Below, one piece after another: positions 26,596-35,324 of a DNA stretch of 64,000 nt (positions are counted from its first letter, which is position 1; every line of letters begins with the position of its first letter). The notes beneath the pieces are model-generated. The model did no database searches and was not told the origin of the DNA. It worked only from the letters and a program-made list of their open reading frames with translations. The position numbers and the translations under genes are program-made. The DNA lies in the NCBI GenBank assembly GCA_023250955.1, contig JAHEZQ010000020.1, positions 1 through 64,000 on the forward strand. Direction: 5' to 3'. The DNA comes from Melioribacter sp. (GTDB lineage Bacteria > Bacteroidota > Ignavibacteria > Ignavibacteriales > Melioribacteraceae).

Positions 26596-28950
26596 TTAGT
26601 AATTAGTTAATTTTGCTCTATATATCTTATGATAAATTTCCGACTTCAAAAGATACTTAAAAATATTTTTATTTATTTCCGGGTATGTAATGCTTCTTCC
26701 AATATGTTTTTCTCTTAGTTTTGTCATTTCTTGCTCACCCAAAGAAGATATCTGAGCAGAAGTTTTTTGCTGAGGGTGAACTCTAAATGCCGCAAGAAAA
26801 CGTGGAAGTCTTACAATCTTTGCATCCATTTCTTGAAATCTTAAAAGCAAATCCCAATCTAATGCAAAATCAAATTCATCATTAAGACACCCTCCGATTT
26901 TTTCCCAAATTTCACGCCGCCAGAATAAAGTTTCTTGAGGAATAAAATCTGCCCATACTAATACTTTTTTATCATGTCTTGGTAATACCCAACGACCGAT
27001 TTCCTTATCACAATTATTAATTAAAATGCGGTGACCATATATTACATCAATATTAGGGTTCTTGTTAAAATAATTTACGACATAATTAAAGGTTCCAGGC
27101 AGATAAATATCGTCAGAATTTATCCATGCCAATATATCACCTGAAGCAAGTTTTAATCCTTTGTTAATCGCATCAGCCTGACCTTTATCACGCTCGGAGT
27201 TTGAACTTTTTAAATATTTTTTATACCTATCAAGTATTTCTGTGCTGCCGTCAGTTGAACCTCCATCCTGAATGATATACTCAAGATCAGGATAATTTTG
27301 GTCGAGAATGCTCTTAATAGTGCGTTCTAAAAATTCTGCCTGATTATAGGAGGGAGTTACAATTGACAATCGAAGAGGGGTACTAATTAATTTTGTATTT
27401 AAATACTTTTGCGGAATTATTAATTCTGTCGGCTCATAATGGTTTAATTGACCCAGTCTTGGTGTAAAAAAATCTAATTTATTTTTTTCAGTTTTTGTTT
27501 CATTCTTATCTGGTTCTTTAATTTCCATATCCTTCTGTTCAGGCTCTTGAATTGTTAAATTCTCTAGCTCCGGTTCCTCTTCAACTATTACATTATTCTC
27601 TGTTAAACCTGATCTCTTTTTATAGATATAATCCCAAAGCTTGGGAAAATGAAATTGAAATAAAGTTACTAGTCCCCATATCGGAGTTGAAAGACGTTTT
27701 TTAAGAATACTCAAACTTTCTGATAAGAAGACAATTTCCTTTTCTTTTCCTACTAAATCTTCCGTTAATGAAACAATTTCTCCTTCTTTTTCAACAAGAT
27801 CCGCCGAGAGAATATTTATCTTTTCATCTTTTTCTTTGAGTTCACTTAATAACGAATCAATTTCTATTTGCTTACTGACCAAATCATCCGAGAGAGAATT
27901 TATCTTTTCATCTTTTTCTTTTAGTTCAATATATAATGCATCGATTTCTTTTTCTTTACCTACCAGGTCATCCGAAAGTGAGTCTATCTTTTCGTTTTTA
28001 ACTTTTATTTCATCTAATAAATCATCTAATTCTTTTTCCTTACCTACCAAATCATCCGACAACGAATCTATCTTACCATTTTTATCTTTTATTTCATCGA
28101 ATAAATCATCTAATTCTTTTTCCTTATCTACCAACTCTTTAGAAAGTAATGTTATACTATCTTCTTTATCATGAATTGTCTTATCCTTTATAACTAGGTC
28201 TCCCGAAAGCTTAAAAATCGTTTCATCTTTGTTGACCAAATCATCGGACAACACTATTATTTTCTCATCTTTCTCTTGTAATTGCTTCAGCATATCTTTT
28301 TGCTGTTTCAGAAGTGTATCATAATCTCTGGACTTATCAAGAACAGTTAACCAGTTAATGGAATTTTCATAGGCATAATCTTTTATTGTTTCGCGGATTG
28401 ATTTTGGATAAAAAATAATCGTATCGTTTAATATTATTGTCTCATGTACAACACTCAATTTTCTGAACAATGTAATGATCGAATTAAAGTCAGGCCATTG
28501 AGTAATTTCATGAGGTGAAGGCGGGGGGGAAATGAACAGTCGTGCATCATCAATGATTATTATACTTTTTTTGTTAAGAGACTTTATTGATACTAATTCG
28601 TCCAATAGAGGGCACTGAGATTTTTTCCCTGCTGTTTTGTCCGCAACGCACCAGTGAGCATCGAGCCAATAGAGAACTGATTTCTCTTTCAGAACAGGAT
28701 GAATCTTATTTAAAAACTTCTCCGAACTATTAAGATACAAATGAATATCATTATTCGATTGGAATTTGCTTTTAACTTTGTTGTAATATTCTTCCGCAAG
28801 TTCAACCGAATGAATCTCGCTGAAAAGGTCTTTGACATATTCAATTGTTTCACCTTCGAATGTACCGGTTTCAACAAAAATATCTAAAGGGAGAACTTCT
28901 TTAAGTTTCTTAACTAAATTTAGATCTAACGAAAAATTAATTGCACCCAT
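26596..28950 (-). CDS. Methyltransferase-like / long coiled-coil / GT2 glycosyltransferase fusion
   Basis: A 784-residue multidomain protein. Residues 1-190 resemble a SAM-dependent methyltransferase-type Rossmann domain (FVETGTFEGETIEYVKDLF, IHSVELAEEYYNKV, WLDAHWCV, CPLLDEL, IIIIDDARLF). Residues ~206-420 are an almost unbroken coiled coil containing 28-residue repeats. An acidic linker follows (~455-490). Residues 520-730 are a GT2 domain (LSIVTPSYNQAEFLERTIKS, IIQDGGSTDGSTEILDRYK, DILAWINSDDIYLPGTFNYV, FALDWDLLLRF). It lies 4 nt downstream of wzt, in the order wzm-wzt-fusion. A chain-terminating or length-setting enzyme is a reasonable hypothesis by comparison with WbdD. Methyl transfer itself is unproven. 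Confidence 0.85.
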   Translation of the reverse strand: MGAINFSLDLNLVKKLKEVLPLDIFVETGTFEGETIEYVKDLFSEIHSVELAEEYYNKVKSKFQSNNDIHLYLNSSEKFLNKIHPVLKEKSVLYWLDAHWCVADKTAGKKSQCPLLDELVSIKSLNKKSIIIIDDARLFISPPPSPHEITQWPDFNSIITLFRKLSVVHETIILNDTIIFYPKSIRETIKDYAYENSINWLTVLDKSRDYDTLLKQQKDMLKQLQEKDEKIIVLSDDLVNKDETIFKLSGDLVIKDKTIHDKEDSITLLSKELVDKEKELDDLFDEIKDKNGKIDSLSDDLVGKEKELDDLLDEIKVKNEKIDSLSDDLVGKEKEIDALYIELKEKDEKINSLSDDLVSKQIEIDSLLSELKEKDEKINILSADLVEKEGEIVSLTEDLVGKEKEIVFLSESLSILKKRLSTPIWGLVTLFQFHFPKLWDYIYKKRSGLTENNVIVEEEPELENLTIQEPEQKDMEIKEPDKNETKTEKNKLDFFTPRLGQLNHYEPTELIIPQKYLNTKLISTPLRLSIVTPSYNQAEFLERTIKSILDQNYPDLEYIIQDGGSTDGSTEILDRYKKYLKSSNSERDKGQADAINKGLKLASGDILAWINSDDIYLPGTFNYVVNYFNKNPNIDVIYGHRILINNCDKEIGRWVLPRHDKKVLVWADFIPQETLFWRREIWEKIGGCLNDEFDFALDWDLLLRFQEMDAKIVRLPRFLAAFRVHPQQKTSAQISSLGEQEMTKLREKHIGRSITYPEINKNIFKYLLKSEIYHKIYRAKLTNY
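27715..28134 (-). repeat. 84-nt tandem repeat encoding 28-residue coiled-coil units
   Basis: The motif LV(G/D/S/E)KxxE recurs at residues 273, 301, 329, 357 and 385 of the fusion protein, exactly 28 residues (84 nt, four heptads) apart. Shorter half-units at 238, 252 and 399 are spaced by 14 or 21. DNA copies are similar enough to allow slippage or recombination that would add or remove whole heptads without breaking frame. Confidence 0.85.
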
Positions 28951-28954
28951 AGGT

Positions 28955-30343
28955 TTAATTCTGATTTGTTATTGACATTTGGAAATTACTTTCTAGATTA
29001 ACATAACCATGAAACGGTAAGATCATACCTTCGTTATTAGGACTAATCAGAATTCGTCCTGCTTGAGACGCGCGGAATATCCATTTAATAAAATGGTCTC
29101 TTGTATCAAAATCTACCTTATTAATTTCATCAAGGTTTTCACTTTTAACAGCACCGAACGCTATCGTAAATGTATATTCACCAGGAGAAATATCAAGTAT
29201 AAATTCTTGCTTAAAACGAATTATTGAACCTGCCTTTATTTTTGGAAAAGCATTTTTATTGGATGTTGGATATTGTAATGTATCCTTCCCATGAACGGGA
29301 ATATTTAACCTGTTGATTAATACAACAGCACCAACAGGAATATCTATGTCGTTGTAAATATTGACTTCATAAAAAAAGATAACTTTTTCACCAACTTTGA
29401 AATTTGATGTGGCTTTCTTTTTTGTATTACAAACTGCCAGCTTTGTTAGTCTGGCAACTTTTTGGTCTCCATGCACTTCCAGAGAATTTGTGTCGATTAA
29501 AAATTCATAATCCGGCCAGTCATCAATTTTATCAGAAATTTTTTCTTCCAAGGATAAATTTATTGTGTTGTCATCCTCTATTACATTCTCCGAAGGAGTT
29601 AATGGATAGTTATCTGCTAAACTATAATACTTTTGAATTGCGGTATGCGGATTTCCTTTAAATAACAGCTCACCATTCGATAAAACAATAGTATCATTAC
29701 TATATTTTTCAATTAATTGCATATCGTGAGAAACTATTATTAAAGAAGTACCTCTACTCAATAATTTTTCAATTCGTGAATGACATTTTTGCTGGAAAAA
29801 AATATCGCCGACACTTAAGACTTCATCAACAATAAGAATATCCGGTTCCAGACTCGTTTGAACGCTGAAAGCCAATCTAACAAACATTCCGCTTGAATAA
29901 GTTTTTACAGGCTGATCAATATATTCTCCAATGTCTGCAAATCGAATGATCTCTTCAACCTTTTTTTCAATTTGATTTTTACTAAACCCAAGTATAGTAC
30001 CATAAAAATAAATATTCTGTCGGCCTGTGAATTCCGGATTAAAACCGGTGCCTAATTCCAATAATGCAGAAACACTTCCATTAACAAAAATATTTCCCGA
30101 ACTCGGGGGAATAACATGTGCAATAATTTTCAGAAGTGTGGATTTGCCCATACCATTCTTACCAATAACTCCTAAACACTTTCCTTTATTTAATTCAAAA
30201 CTAATATTCTTCAGCGCATAAAATTCTTTGTGATATTTTTTACCAAAAGGGTTTAGCGCTTCTTTTAATCGATCTTTTGAAGAGCCATATAGTCTATAAT
30301 ACTTTGATACATCTTCCAATTTTACAACGAGATTATGATTCAT
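28955..30343 (-). CDS. wzt: ABC transporter ATP-binding protein for polysaccharide export with C-terminal carbohydrate-binding domain
   Basis: A 462-residue Wzt. Walker A is GKNGMGKST at residues 61-69, the signature is YSSGMFVRLAFSV, and Walker B is PDILIVDEVLSVGD followed by SHDM. Residues ~265-455 form an extra beta-rich domain (VEKVIFFYEVNIYN-like region, GAVVLINRLNIPVHGKDTLQ, FILDISPGEYTFTIAFGAVK). This matches the Wzt C-terminal domain that recognises the capped end of an O-polysaccharide in O8/O9a-type systems. Such domains usually accompany a chain-terminating enzyme. The ATG overlaps the wzm stop (TGATG). Confidence 0.93.
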   Translation of the reverse strand: MNHNLVVKLEDVSKYYRLYGSSKDRLKEALNPFGKKYHKEFYALKNISFELNKGKCLGVIGKNGMGKSTLLKIIAHVIPPSSGNIFVNGSVSALLELGTGFNPEFTGRQNIYFYGTILGFSKNQIEKKVEEIIRFADIGEYIDQPVKTYSSGMFVRLAFSVQTSLEPDILIVDEVLSVGDIFFQQKCHSRIEKLLSRGTSLIIVSHDMQLIEKYSNDTIVLSNGELLFKGNPHTAIQKYYSLADNYPLTPSENVIEDDNTINLSLEEKISDKIDDWPDYEFLIDTNSLEVHGDQKVARLTKLAVCNTKKKATSNFKVGEKVIFFYEVNIYNDIDIPVGAVVLINRLNIPVHGKDTLQYPTSNKNAFPKIKAGSIIRFKQEFILDISPGEYTFTIAFGAVKSENLDEINKVDFDTRDHFIKWIFRASQAGRILISPNNEGMILPFHGYVNLESNFQMSITNQN

Positions 30344-31167
30344 CAGATAACCTCAGCAAAATGTGGACGAAGCCTTCTAAAAACAACTGCACCAATGACA
30401 ACAATTACAATTACAGTTACCCAGAAATACAAAGTTTCAAGAGGTTTAGTCCAAAATGGAATTCCATATATAAATGTGTCTCTGTATCCTGAAATAATAT
30501 AGTAAACCGGATTAAGTTTTATTATCCAATGAAACTTCTCGGGTATCATTGAAATACTCCAAAAAATTGGAGTTAGCCAAAACCCAAATTGGATTAACAC
30601 TGTTACAATATTATTTATATCTTTCACAAAAATGCTAGTTGAAGAGGTTATCCAACCAAGACCAATCAGGAGGAAAAACATTGATATTATATAATATATG
30701 ATTTGAATTGTATAAAGACTCGGATAGATTCCATAAAAACATCCTAATAATATTGTGAGAAAAATGAAGACCAAATGATTAATAAACGCACTAAATATTT
30801 TTACAAGAGGTAAAATGCCAAGACTAAAATCAACTTTCTTGATAAGAAAACTAAATTGTTGTACTACATTAGTTGATGCAACAAACACTTCTGAAAAGTA
30901 TAACCATGGAATCATTCCGATAATTAGCCAAAATGAATGTGGTGCGTTTTCGATTTTTTGAAGTTTAAAACCTAAACTTAAAACACCCCAAATAATTAGA
31001 ATAAATAAAAGTGGTTGAATATAGGTCCAAAAAAATCCTAAGTAAGAACCTTTATACTGTGCCTGGAAATCTCGTTTCGTCAATTCGTAAATAATCGATT
31101 TCTTAAAATAGATTTCCTTGGTGAAGCTAAAGAATAATTTTATATAGCTCAAATGTTTTGGAAACAT
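30343..31167 (-). CDS. wzm: ABC-2 type polysaccharide export permease
   Basis: A 274-residue inner-membrane permease with about six membrane segments and the family N-terminus YELTKRDFQAQYKGSYLGFF followed by WTYIQPLLFILIIWG. Near the end comes LNPVYYIISGYRDTFIYG. ATG at 31167 is preferred over TTG two codons earlier. It pairs with wzt through a TGATG overlap and exports a lipid-linked glycan across the inner membrane. Confidence 0.92.
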   Translation of the reverse strand: MFPKHLSYIKLFFSFTKEIYFKKSIIYELTKRDFQAQYKGSYLGFFWTYIQPLLFILIIWGVLSLGFKLQKIENAPHSFWLIIGMIPWLYFSEVFVASTNVVQQFSFLIKKVDFSLGILPLVKIFSAFINHLVFIFLTILLGCFYGIYPSLYTIQIIYYIISMFFLLIGLGWITSSTSIFVKDINNIVTVLIQFGFWLTPIFWSISMIPEKFHWIIKLNPVYYIISGYRDTFIYGIPFWTKPLETLYFWVTVIVIVVIGAVVFRRLRPHFAEVI

Positions 31168-31216
31168 ACCCAATTAGAATATTTCTGACAAAATGAAATT
31201 GCTAGGGATTTTATTT

Positions 31217-32266
31217 TCATCGAATATCATGAATCAAATCAAGAATCATTTTAGCGCTTCTTTGCCAATCAAATTTCTGTTTAAGTAATTCGATGCTCTC
31301 TTTATTGTTCTTCTTATTGCGGTTTAGAATAAGTTCTATTTTAGAAGTAATGCTATCAATATCGTCCGGATTGCAATATTCCGCTAAGTCACCACAAACT
31401 TCGGGCAAACTGCTTGTATTAGAAACCAGCGTAGGGCATCCGCAAGAAATTGCTTCTAATGGCGGAAAACCAAATCCTTCATAATACGAAAGATACGCAA
31501 AAAGCCTCGCATTTTTATATAAACCGACTAATTCTTCGTCAGAAATATATCCTGTCAATATTATATTCTTATTTTGGGTAAAATCATAATTAACCGTGTT
31601 AAATACTCTTTGGTTTGACTTACCAACAACTATCAATTTAATGTTTGGGTCATTTAATCTGAGAAAAGCGGTAACAAGATTTAAGATGTTTTTTCTCGGT
31701 TCAATTGAAGATACGGTTAAAATGTATTTTCCATACTTGTTCTCAAAATTTTTCTCTTCATACTGCGAAATATATGAAGGAATGGCTCCAGGAATTACCT
31801 CAATCATTTCAGACGGTATTTTAAAATATTTAATTACTTCTTGCTTTGTAAAATTGCTTACAGTAATAATTTTTTTTGAAGCTTTTATTGATTGACTAAC
31901 AAGCAGTTTAAATGAAAATGCCGCCCTCTTAGTATACCAATTTGGTTCATGTAAAAATGCTAAATCATGAATGACAAGTATCTGGTTCTTATAAAAAATT
32001 GGAGCAGTGTTTGTCAAGTTTATAAGTAATGGATTCCTCTTCTTTTTCAGATAGAAAGGTAATGTCAATTGTTCCCACAAATACTCTTTGAATGGTGTAA
32101 TGTATTTGATGTTTAGTCCAGAGACAAAATTTTTTTCCCCATTGTAATTGGGGACTAAGAACAAAATTGAAGGATCAATTTTTTTTAGTGCATAGGAAAT
32201 CTCTGTAGCGTATCTTTCAACACCTGTAATTATTTTTGTTAGAAATTTAGCATTTACATAAATCAT
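31217..32266 (-). CDS. GT4 glycosyltransferase (mannosyltransferase-like)
   Basis: A 349-residue GT-B enzyme of the WbaZ/mannosyltransferase type. Marks: TGVERYATEISYALKKI (acceptor loop), LVIHDLAFLHEPNWYT, KIITVSNFTKQEVIKYF, ILTVSSIEPRKNILNLVTAF and AYLSYYEGFGFPPLEAISCG (E-x7-E). It is the first gene of the minus-strand cluster and diverges from the TMTC-like gene across 52 nt. Donor is likely GDP-mannose or GDP-fucose judging from the neighbouring gmd/fcl, an inference. Confidence 0.87.
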   Translation of the reverse strand: MIYVNAKFLTKIITGVERYATEISYALKKIDPSILFLVPNYNGEKNFVSGLNIKYITPFKEYLWEQLTLPFYLKKKRNPLLINLTNTAPIFYKNQILVIHDLAFLHEPNWYTKRAAFSFKLLVSQSIKASKKIITVSNFTKQEVIKYFKIPSEMIEVIPGAIPSYISQYEEKNFENKYGKYILTVSSIEPRKNILNLVTAFLRLNDPNIKLIVVGKSNQRVFNTVNYDFTQNKNIILTGYISDEELVGLYKNARLFAYLSYYEGFGFPPLEAISCGCPTLVSNTSSLPEVCGDLAEYCNPDDIDSITSKIELILNRNKKNNKESIELLKQKFDWQRSAKMILDLIHDIR

Positions 32267-32318
32267 AACGTCTATAAAATAGAGCTGATTAAATAACTTA
32301 ATTATGAGCTAATGGAAA

Positions 32319-34187
32319 TTGACAAAAAAAGTTACCAAAAAAAAAGAACTAACTAGAAATCAATCACATAAAAATAATAAAGAATCTCTTCTTTCGAGGT
32401 ATTCTTTTCCAATTTCGCTTACGGTGGTCATAATATTAGGAATAATTTTGTATTTCCATACGTTTCATGTCCCTTTTTATTATGACGATTATGACTCAAT
32501 CGTTGGTGACCCGTTAATCAAGGATATTAATAATTTTATTCAATTCCCAAATTTTTTAGATGCAATTCATTCAAGATTTATTTCCGGTTTTACTCTTGCA
32601 CTCAATTTTCACTTTGGTGTTTTGGACGTTCTCGGTTATCATTTGGTCAATTTGTTGATTCACCTTATAAACAGCGCTTTGGTAATGCTGCTCATAAATT
32701 TAACATTAAAGACACCCCGACTTAAAAATAAATATTCATCTAATGAACAAATATTGTTCATTTTAATTTGTGGAACTATTTTTGTTGCCCACCCGATTCA
32801 AACACAAGCAGTAACTTATATAATTCAGAGAATGACTGCATTGGCAACCATGTTCTTTGTTTCTTCAATTATATTTTATGTTAAAGCTCGCCTTGCAATG
32901 AAAGATTCTGAATATTCCACACCAAAAATAATTATTACAATTCTTTTTTTCTGTATGTCTATAATTGCATTTATTTGGGGATTGTGGAGTAAACAAATCG
33001 CGGCGACCCTTCCAGTTCTTCTGGTTATATATGAATTTCTTTTTTTGAGAGAAGAGGAAAAAATTAATTGGAAAAAAGTCGCTTTAGTGATTGTTCCATT
33101 AATTTTGATTATTGGTGCTGCAATAATAACAATCGGGTTACCAAGTGAGACAGAGGAAATCTCGAGGAAGGATTACTTTCTAACAGAACTAAATGTCATT
33201 GTAACATATCTGAGATTGTCTGTTTTGCCTACAAGTTTAAATTTAGATTATGATTATCCGATTTACACATCACTATTTAATGTTCCGACAATTACTAGTT
33301 TGATTATTATTCTTGCACTATTTTTCTTAAGCATAAAAACATTTAAGAAAAATCCGCTTTTATCATTTTCAGTTTTGTGGTTTTTTATCACTCTTTCCAT
33401 TGAGTCCAGCTTTATTCCAATACGTGATGTTATTGTTGAACACAGAGTTTATTTACCCCTGATAGGTTTTTCAATTTTCTTTGCTTCTATCATATTGTTG
33501 ATCCCGCATAAGTACAACATTCTTAAATATGGTACTTTAGCATCTTTTATTGTTTTTTATTCCGTATCTACTTTTGAGCGGAATATTTTATGGAACGATC
33601 CGGTCGCTATGTGGACTGATGCAATCCAAAAATCTCCTAATAAGGTGAGACCAATATTTTTTAGAGGATTTGTTTACTTACATAATGGCGAAGTTGATAA
33701 AGCTATTTACGATTTCAACCACGTGATTTCTTTAGACAAAAATTATTACAGGGCATATGACAATTTAGGAGTGGCTTATCAAGAAAAAAAAGATTATAAA
33801 ACTGCATTGATATTTCTTAATGAGGCAATTAGACTTAGACCAAACTCACCTTATTCTTATAATAACCGAGCAAGCGCTTATATTTTATTAGGGAGATACG
33901 ATGATGCCCTTAATGACTTAAATAAAGCAATCTCTATAACCGCGAACTATACTGATGCTTATTACAATCTTGGTTATGTCTATTTTATATTAAAAAAATA
34001 TGAGGATGCAATAAAATATTTTTCAATAGCTTTTGAATTTAATCCTACCTACACCGATATTTATAATTATCTCTCTTATTCCTATAATGAGCTGGGCAAT
34101 TTCAGTAAAGCAAAAGAACTGGTAGATATTATGAGGTCAAAAGGGATTGTTCCAAATACAAAATTATTGGAAAAATTAAAGCTATAA
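32319..34187 (+). CDS. TMTC-like polytopic membrane protein with C-terminal TPR repeats
   Basis: A 622-residue protein. After a Lys-rich N-terminus come about ten membrane segments with the GT-C-like loop FYYDDYDSIVGDPL and FVAHPIQTQAVTYIIQRMTA, typical of the TMTC/O-mannosyltransferase-like group. Residues ~435-610 are four to five TPRs (AYDNLGVAYQEKKDYKTALI, AYYNLGYVYFILKKYEDAIK). The first in-frame start is TTG at 32319. An ATG at 32312 is in another frame and stops after 14 codons past a run of nine A's. A role in glycosylating an exported protein or lipid is possible but unproven. Confidence 0.82.
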   Translation: MTKKVTKKKELTRNQSHKNNKESLLSRYSFPISLTVVIILGIILYFHTFHVPFYYDDYDSIVGDPLIKDINNFIQFPNFLDAIHSRFISGFTLALNFHFGVLDVLGYHLVNLLIHLINSALVMLLINLTLKTPRLKNKYSSNEQILFILICGTIFVAHPIQTQAVTYIIQRMTALATMFFVSSIIFYVKARLAMKDSEYSTPKIIITILFFCMSIIAFIWGLWSKQIAATLPVLLVIYEFLFLREEEKINWKKVALVIVPLILIIGAAIITIGLPSETEEISRKDYFLTELNVIVTYLRLSVLPTSLNLDYDYPIYTSLFNVPTITSLIIILALFFLSIKTFKKNPLLSFSVLWFFITLSIESSFIPIRDVIVEHRVYLPLIGFSIFFASIILLIPHKYNILKYGTLASFIVFYSVSTFERNILWNDPVAMWTDAIQKSPNKVRPIFFRGFVYLHNGEVDKAIYDFNHVISLDKNYYRAYDNLGVAYQEKKDYKTALIFLNEAIRLRPNSPYSYNNRASAYILLGRYDDALNDLNKAISITANYTDAYYNLGYVYFILKKYEDAIKYFSIAFEFNPTYTDIYNYLSYSYNELGNFSKAKELVDIMRSKGIVPNTKLLEKLKL

Positions 34188-34217
34188 ATAATAGCAACAA
34201 GTATTTCTGTTTTTTCC

Positions 34218-34252
34218 ATCCCGAAGTATGTGAACATATTTCGGGATTTTTA
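34218..34252 (+). terminator. Terminator after the TMTC-like gene
   Basis: ATCCCGAAGTATG...CATATTTCGGGAT forms a 30-nt near-palindrome (34218-34247) followed by T's, 30 nt past the stop. It is nearly identical to the terminator at 7786-7820. The convergent thioredoxin-like gene may share it in the reverse sense. Confidence 0.82.
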
Positions 34253-34329
34253 TTATAAATGTTCTTGCTTTCGTCGCTGTACAATAATTTCAAACAAACA
34301 ATTCGATAATATTTTATATCGCTTTTTAT

Positions 34330-34815
34330 TTACGATTTATCTTTCTTAGGCGCCCATTCTTTTAAGAAGCTCATGATCTTTTCTGCATCATAGGATTTTT
34401 CTTTTTCCAATTCACCCGTATTCTTAGAGAACAAAAACTTTCCATCTTTTTCTAAAATAAATATGTGTGGGTAGCCGGCTACTTTTGGGTACTGTGAAAG
34501 AAATTTTTCGTTCTTACTTTCCGGACTCCAGTTTATTTTGAGCACTATAAAATTATCGTGCATAAAATTTTTAAGTTCAGGGTTGGCATCTAAAAATCCA
34601 TCTAACCGATGACACCAAATACACCATTCTCCTCCTACGTCTAATAAAATCCTTTTACTTGAACCTTGTGCATCAACTACGGCTTCTTTCAAATCCTTAA
34701 AAGAATCTCTTAAAGGATCGAATTTCGGTGTTGTACTTTCTGATTTATCTTGGGCAACAAGACTTGCAGTAATAACAACGAGAAGCGCAAAAACAATAAA
34801 CGATACTTTCTTCAT
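34330..34815 (-). CDS. Exported thioredoxin-fold protein (DUF255-like, CxxC)
   Basis: A 161-residue exported protein. ATG at 34815 follows GGAGAG and begins a clear signal peptide (MKKVSFIVFALLVVITASL). An ATG 13 codons upstream lacks these features. The mature domain has RILLDVGGEWCIWCHRLDGF with a CIWC redox pair, then VLKINWSPES, YPKVAGYPHIFIL (cis-Pro) and FLKEW. A periplasmic thiol-disulfide role is likely. The large DUF255 protein at 35325 carries a related CHWCH motif. Confidence 0.87.
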   Translation of the reverse strand: MKKVSFIVFALLVVITASLVAQDKSESTTPKFDPLRDSFKDLKEAVVDAQGSSKRILLDVGGEWCIWCHRLDGFLDANPELKNFMHDNFIVLKINWSPESKNEKFLSQYPKVAGYPHIFILEKDGKFLFSKNTGELEKEKSYDAEKIMSFLKEWAPKKDKS

Positions 34816-34988
34816 ATTCTCTCCTAATTTCTTAATCAAAATTATTTTGAACATTATTATTATGTTGATTGCAACAAAAATAATATTATTTTAATTAATA
34901 GAAACATATTGAGCAAATTAGTAATCACATTTTTATTGAAATAAATTTTAAAATTAGATTAATTTTATAAAACATTTTTGAGGTTTGC

Positions 34989-35273
34989 ATGTCTTTATTT
35001 GGATTTCTATTCTTTCTGTTAATTGCTTCCATTTGTGGTGCAATCGGTCAAAGTCTTGCCGGATATTCATTAGGCGGATGTTTTGTTTCAATAATTGTTG
35101 GATTTGTCGGTGCGTGGCTTGGGCCTTTAATTGCAAAGGAATTGGAATTACCAATGTTCTATACAATCAATATTCAAGGAAGAGATTTTCCGGTTGTTTG
35201 GTCAATTATTGGTTCAGCTTTGTTCGCGCTTGTTGTTGGCTCAATTACAAGAGGACGCAAACAACATCCATAG
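34989..35273 (+). CDS. GlsB/YeaQ/YmgE-family small membrane protein
   Basis: A 94-residue protein with three hydrophobic Gly-rich segments (FLFFLLIASICGAIGQSLAG, FVSIIVGFVGAWLGPLIAKE, WSIIGSALFALVVGSITRGR). This is the 'transglycosylase-associated' small-protein pattern, often stress-induced. GAGG precedes the ATG by 5 nt. It is followed after 51 nt by the DUF255 gene on the same strand. No enzymatic residues are evident. Confidence 0.8.
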   Translation: MSLFGFLFFLLIASICGAIGQSLAGYSLGGCFVSIIVGFVGAWLGPLIAKELELPMFYTINIQGRDFPVVWSIIGSALFALVVGSITRGRKQHP

Positions 35274-35324
35274 AAATTTTATTATTAATATTTAAGTGAA
35301 AAGATCGCTTGAAAGTTTTATTTA

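Noticed and set aside
27836-28174. A 112-codon plus-strand frame rich in Ser and Phe
   Set aside because: It is the complement of the coiled-coil repeats and shows only their periodicity.
27691-28263. CRISPR or minisatellite array
   Set aside because: The 84-nt period is a coding repeat without unique spacers and keeps the heptad pattern.
12616-32266. A horizontally acquired genomic island
   Set aside because: Such clusters are often exchanged, but no integrase, tRNA boundary, direct repeats or clear change of base composition was seen at its ends.
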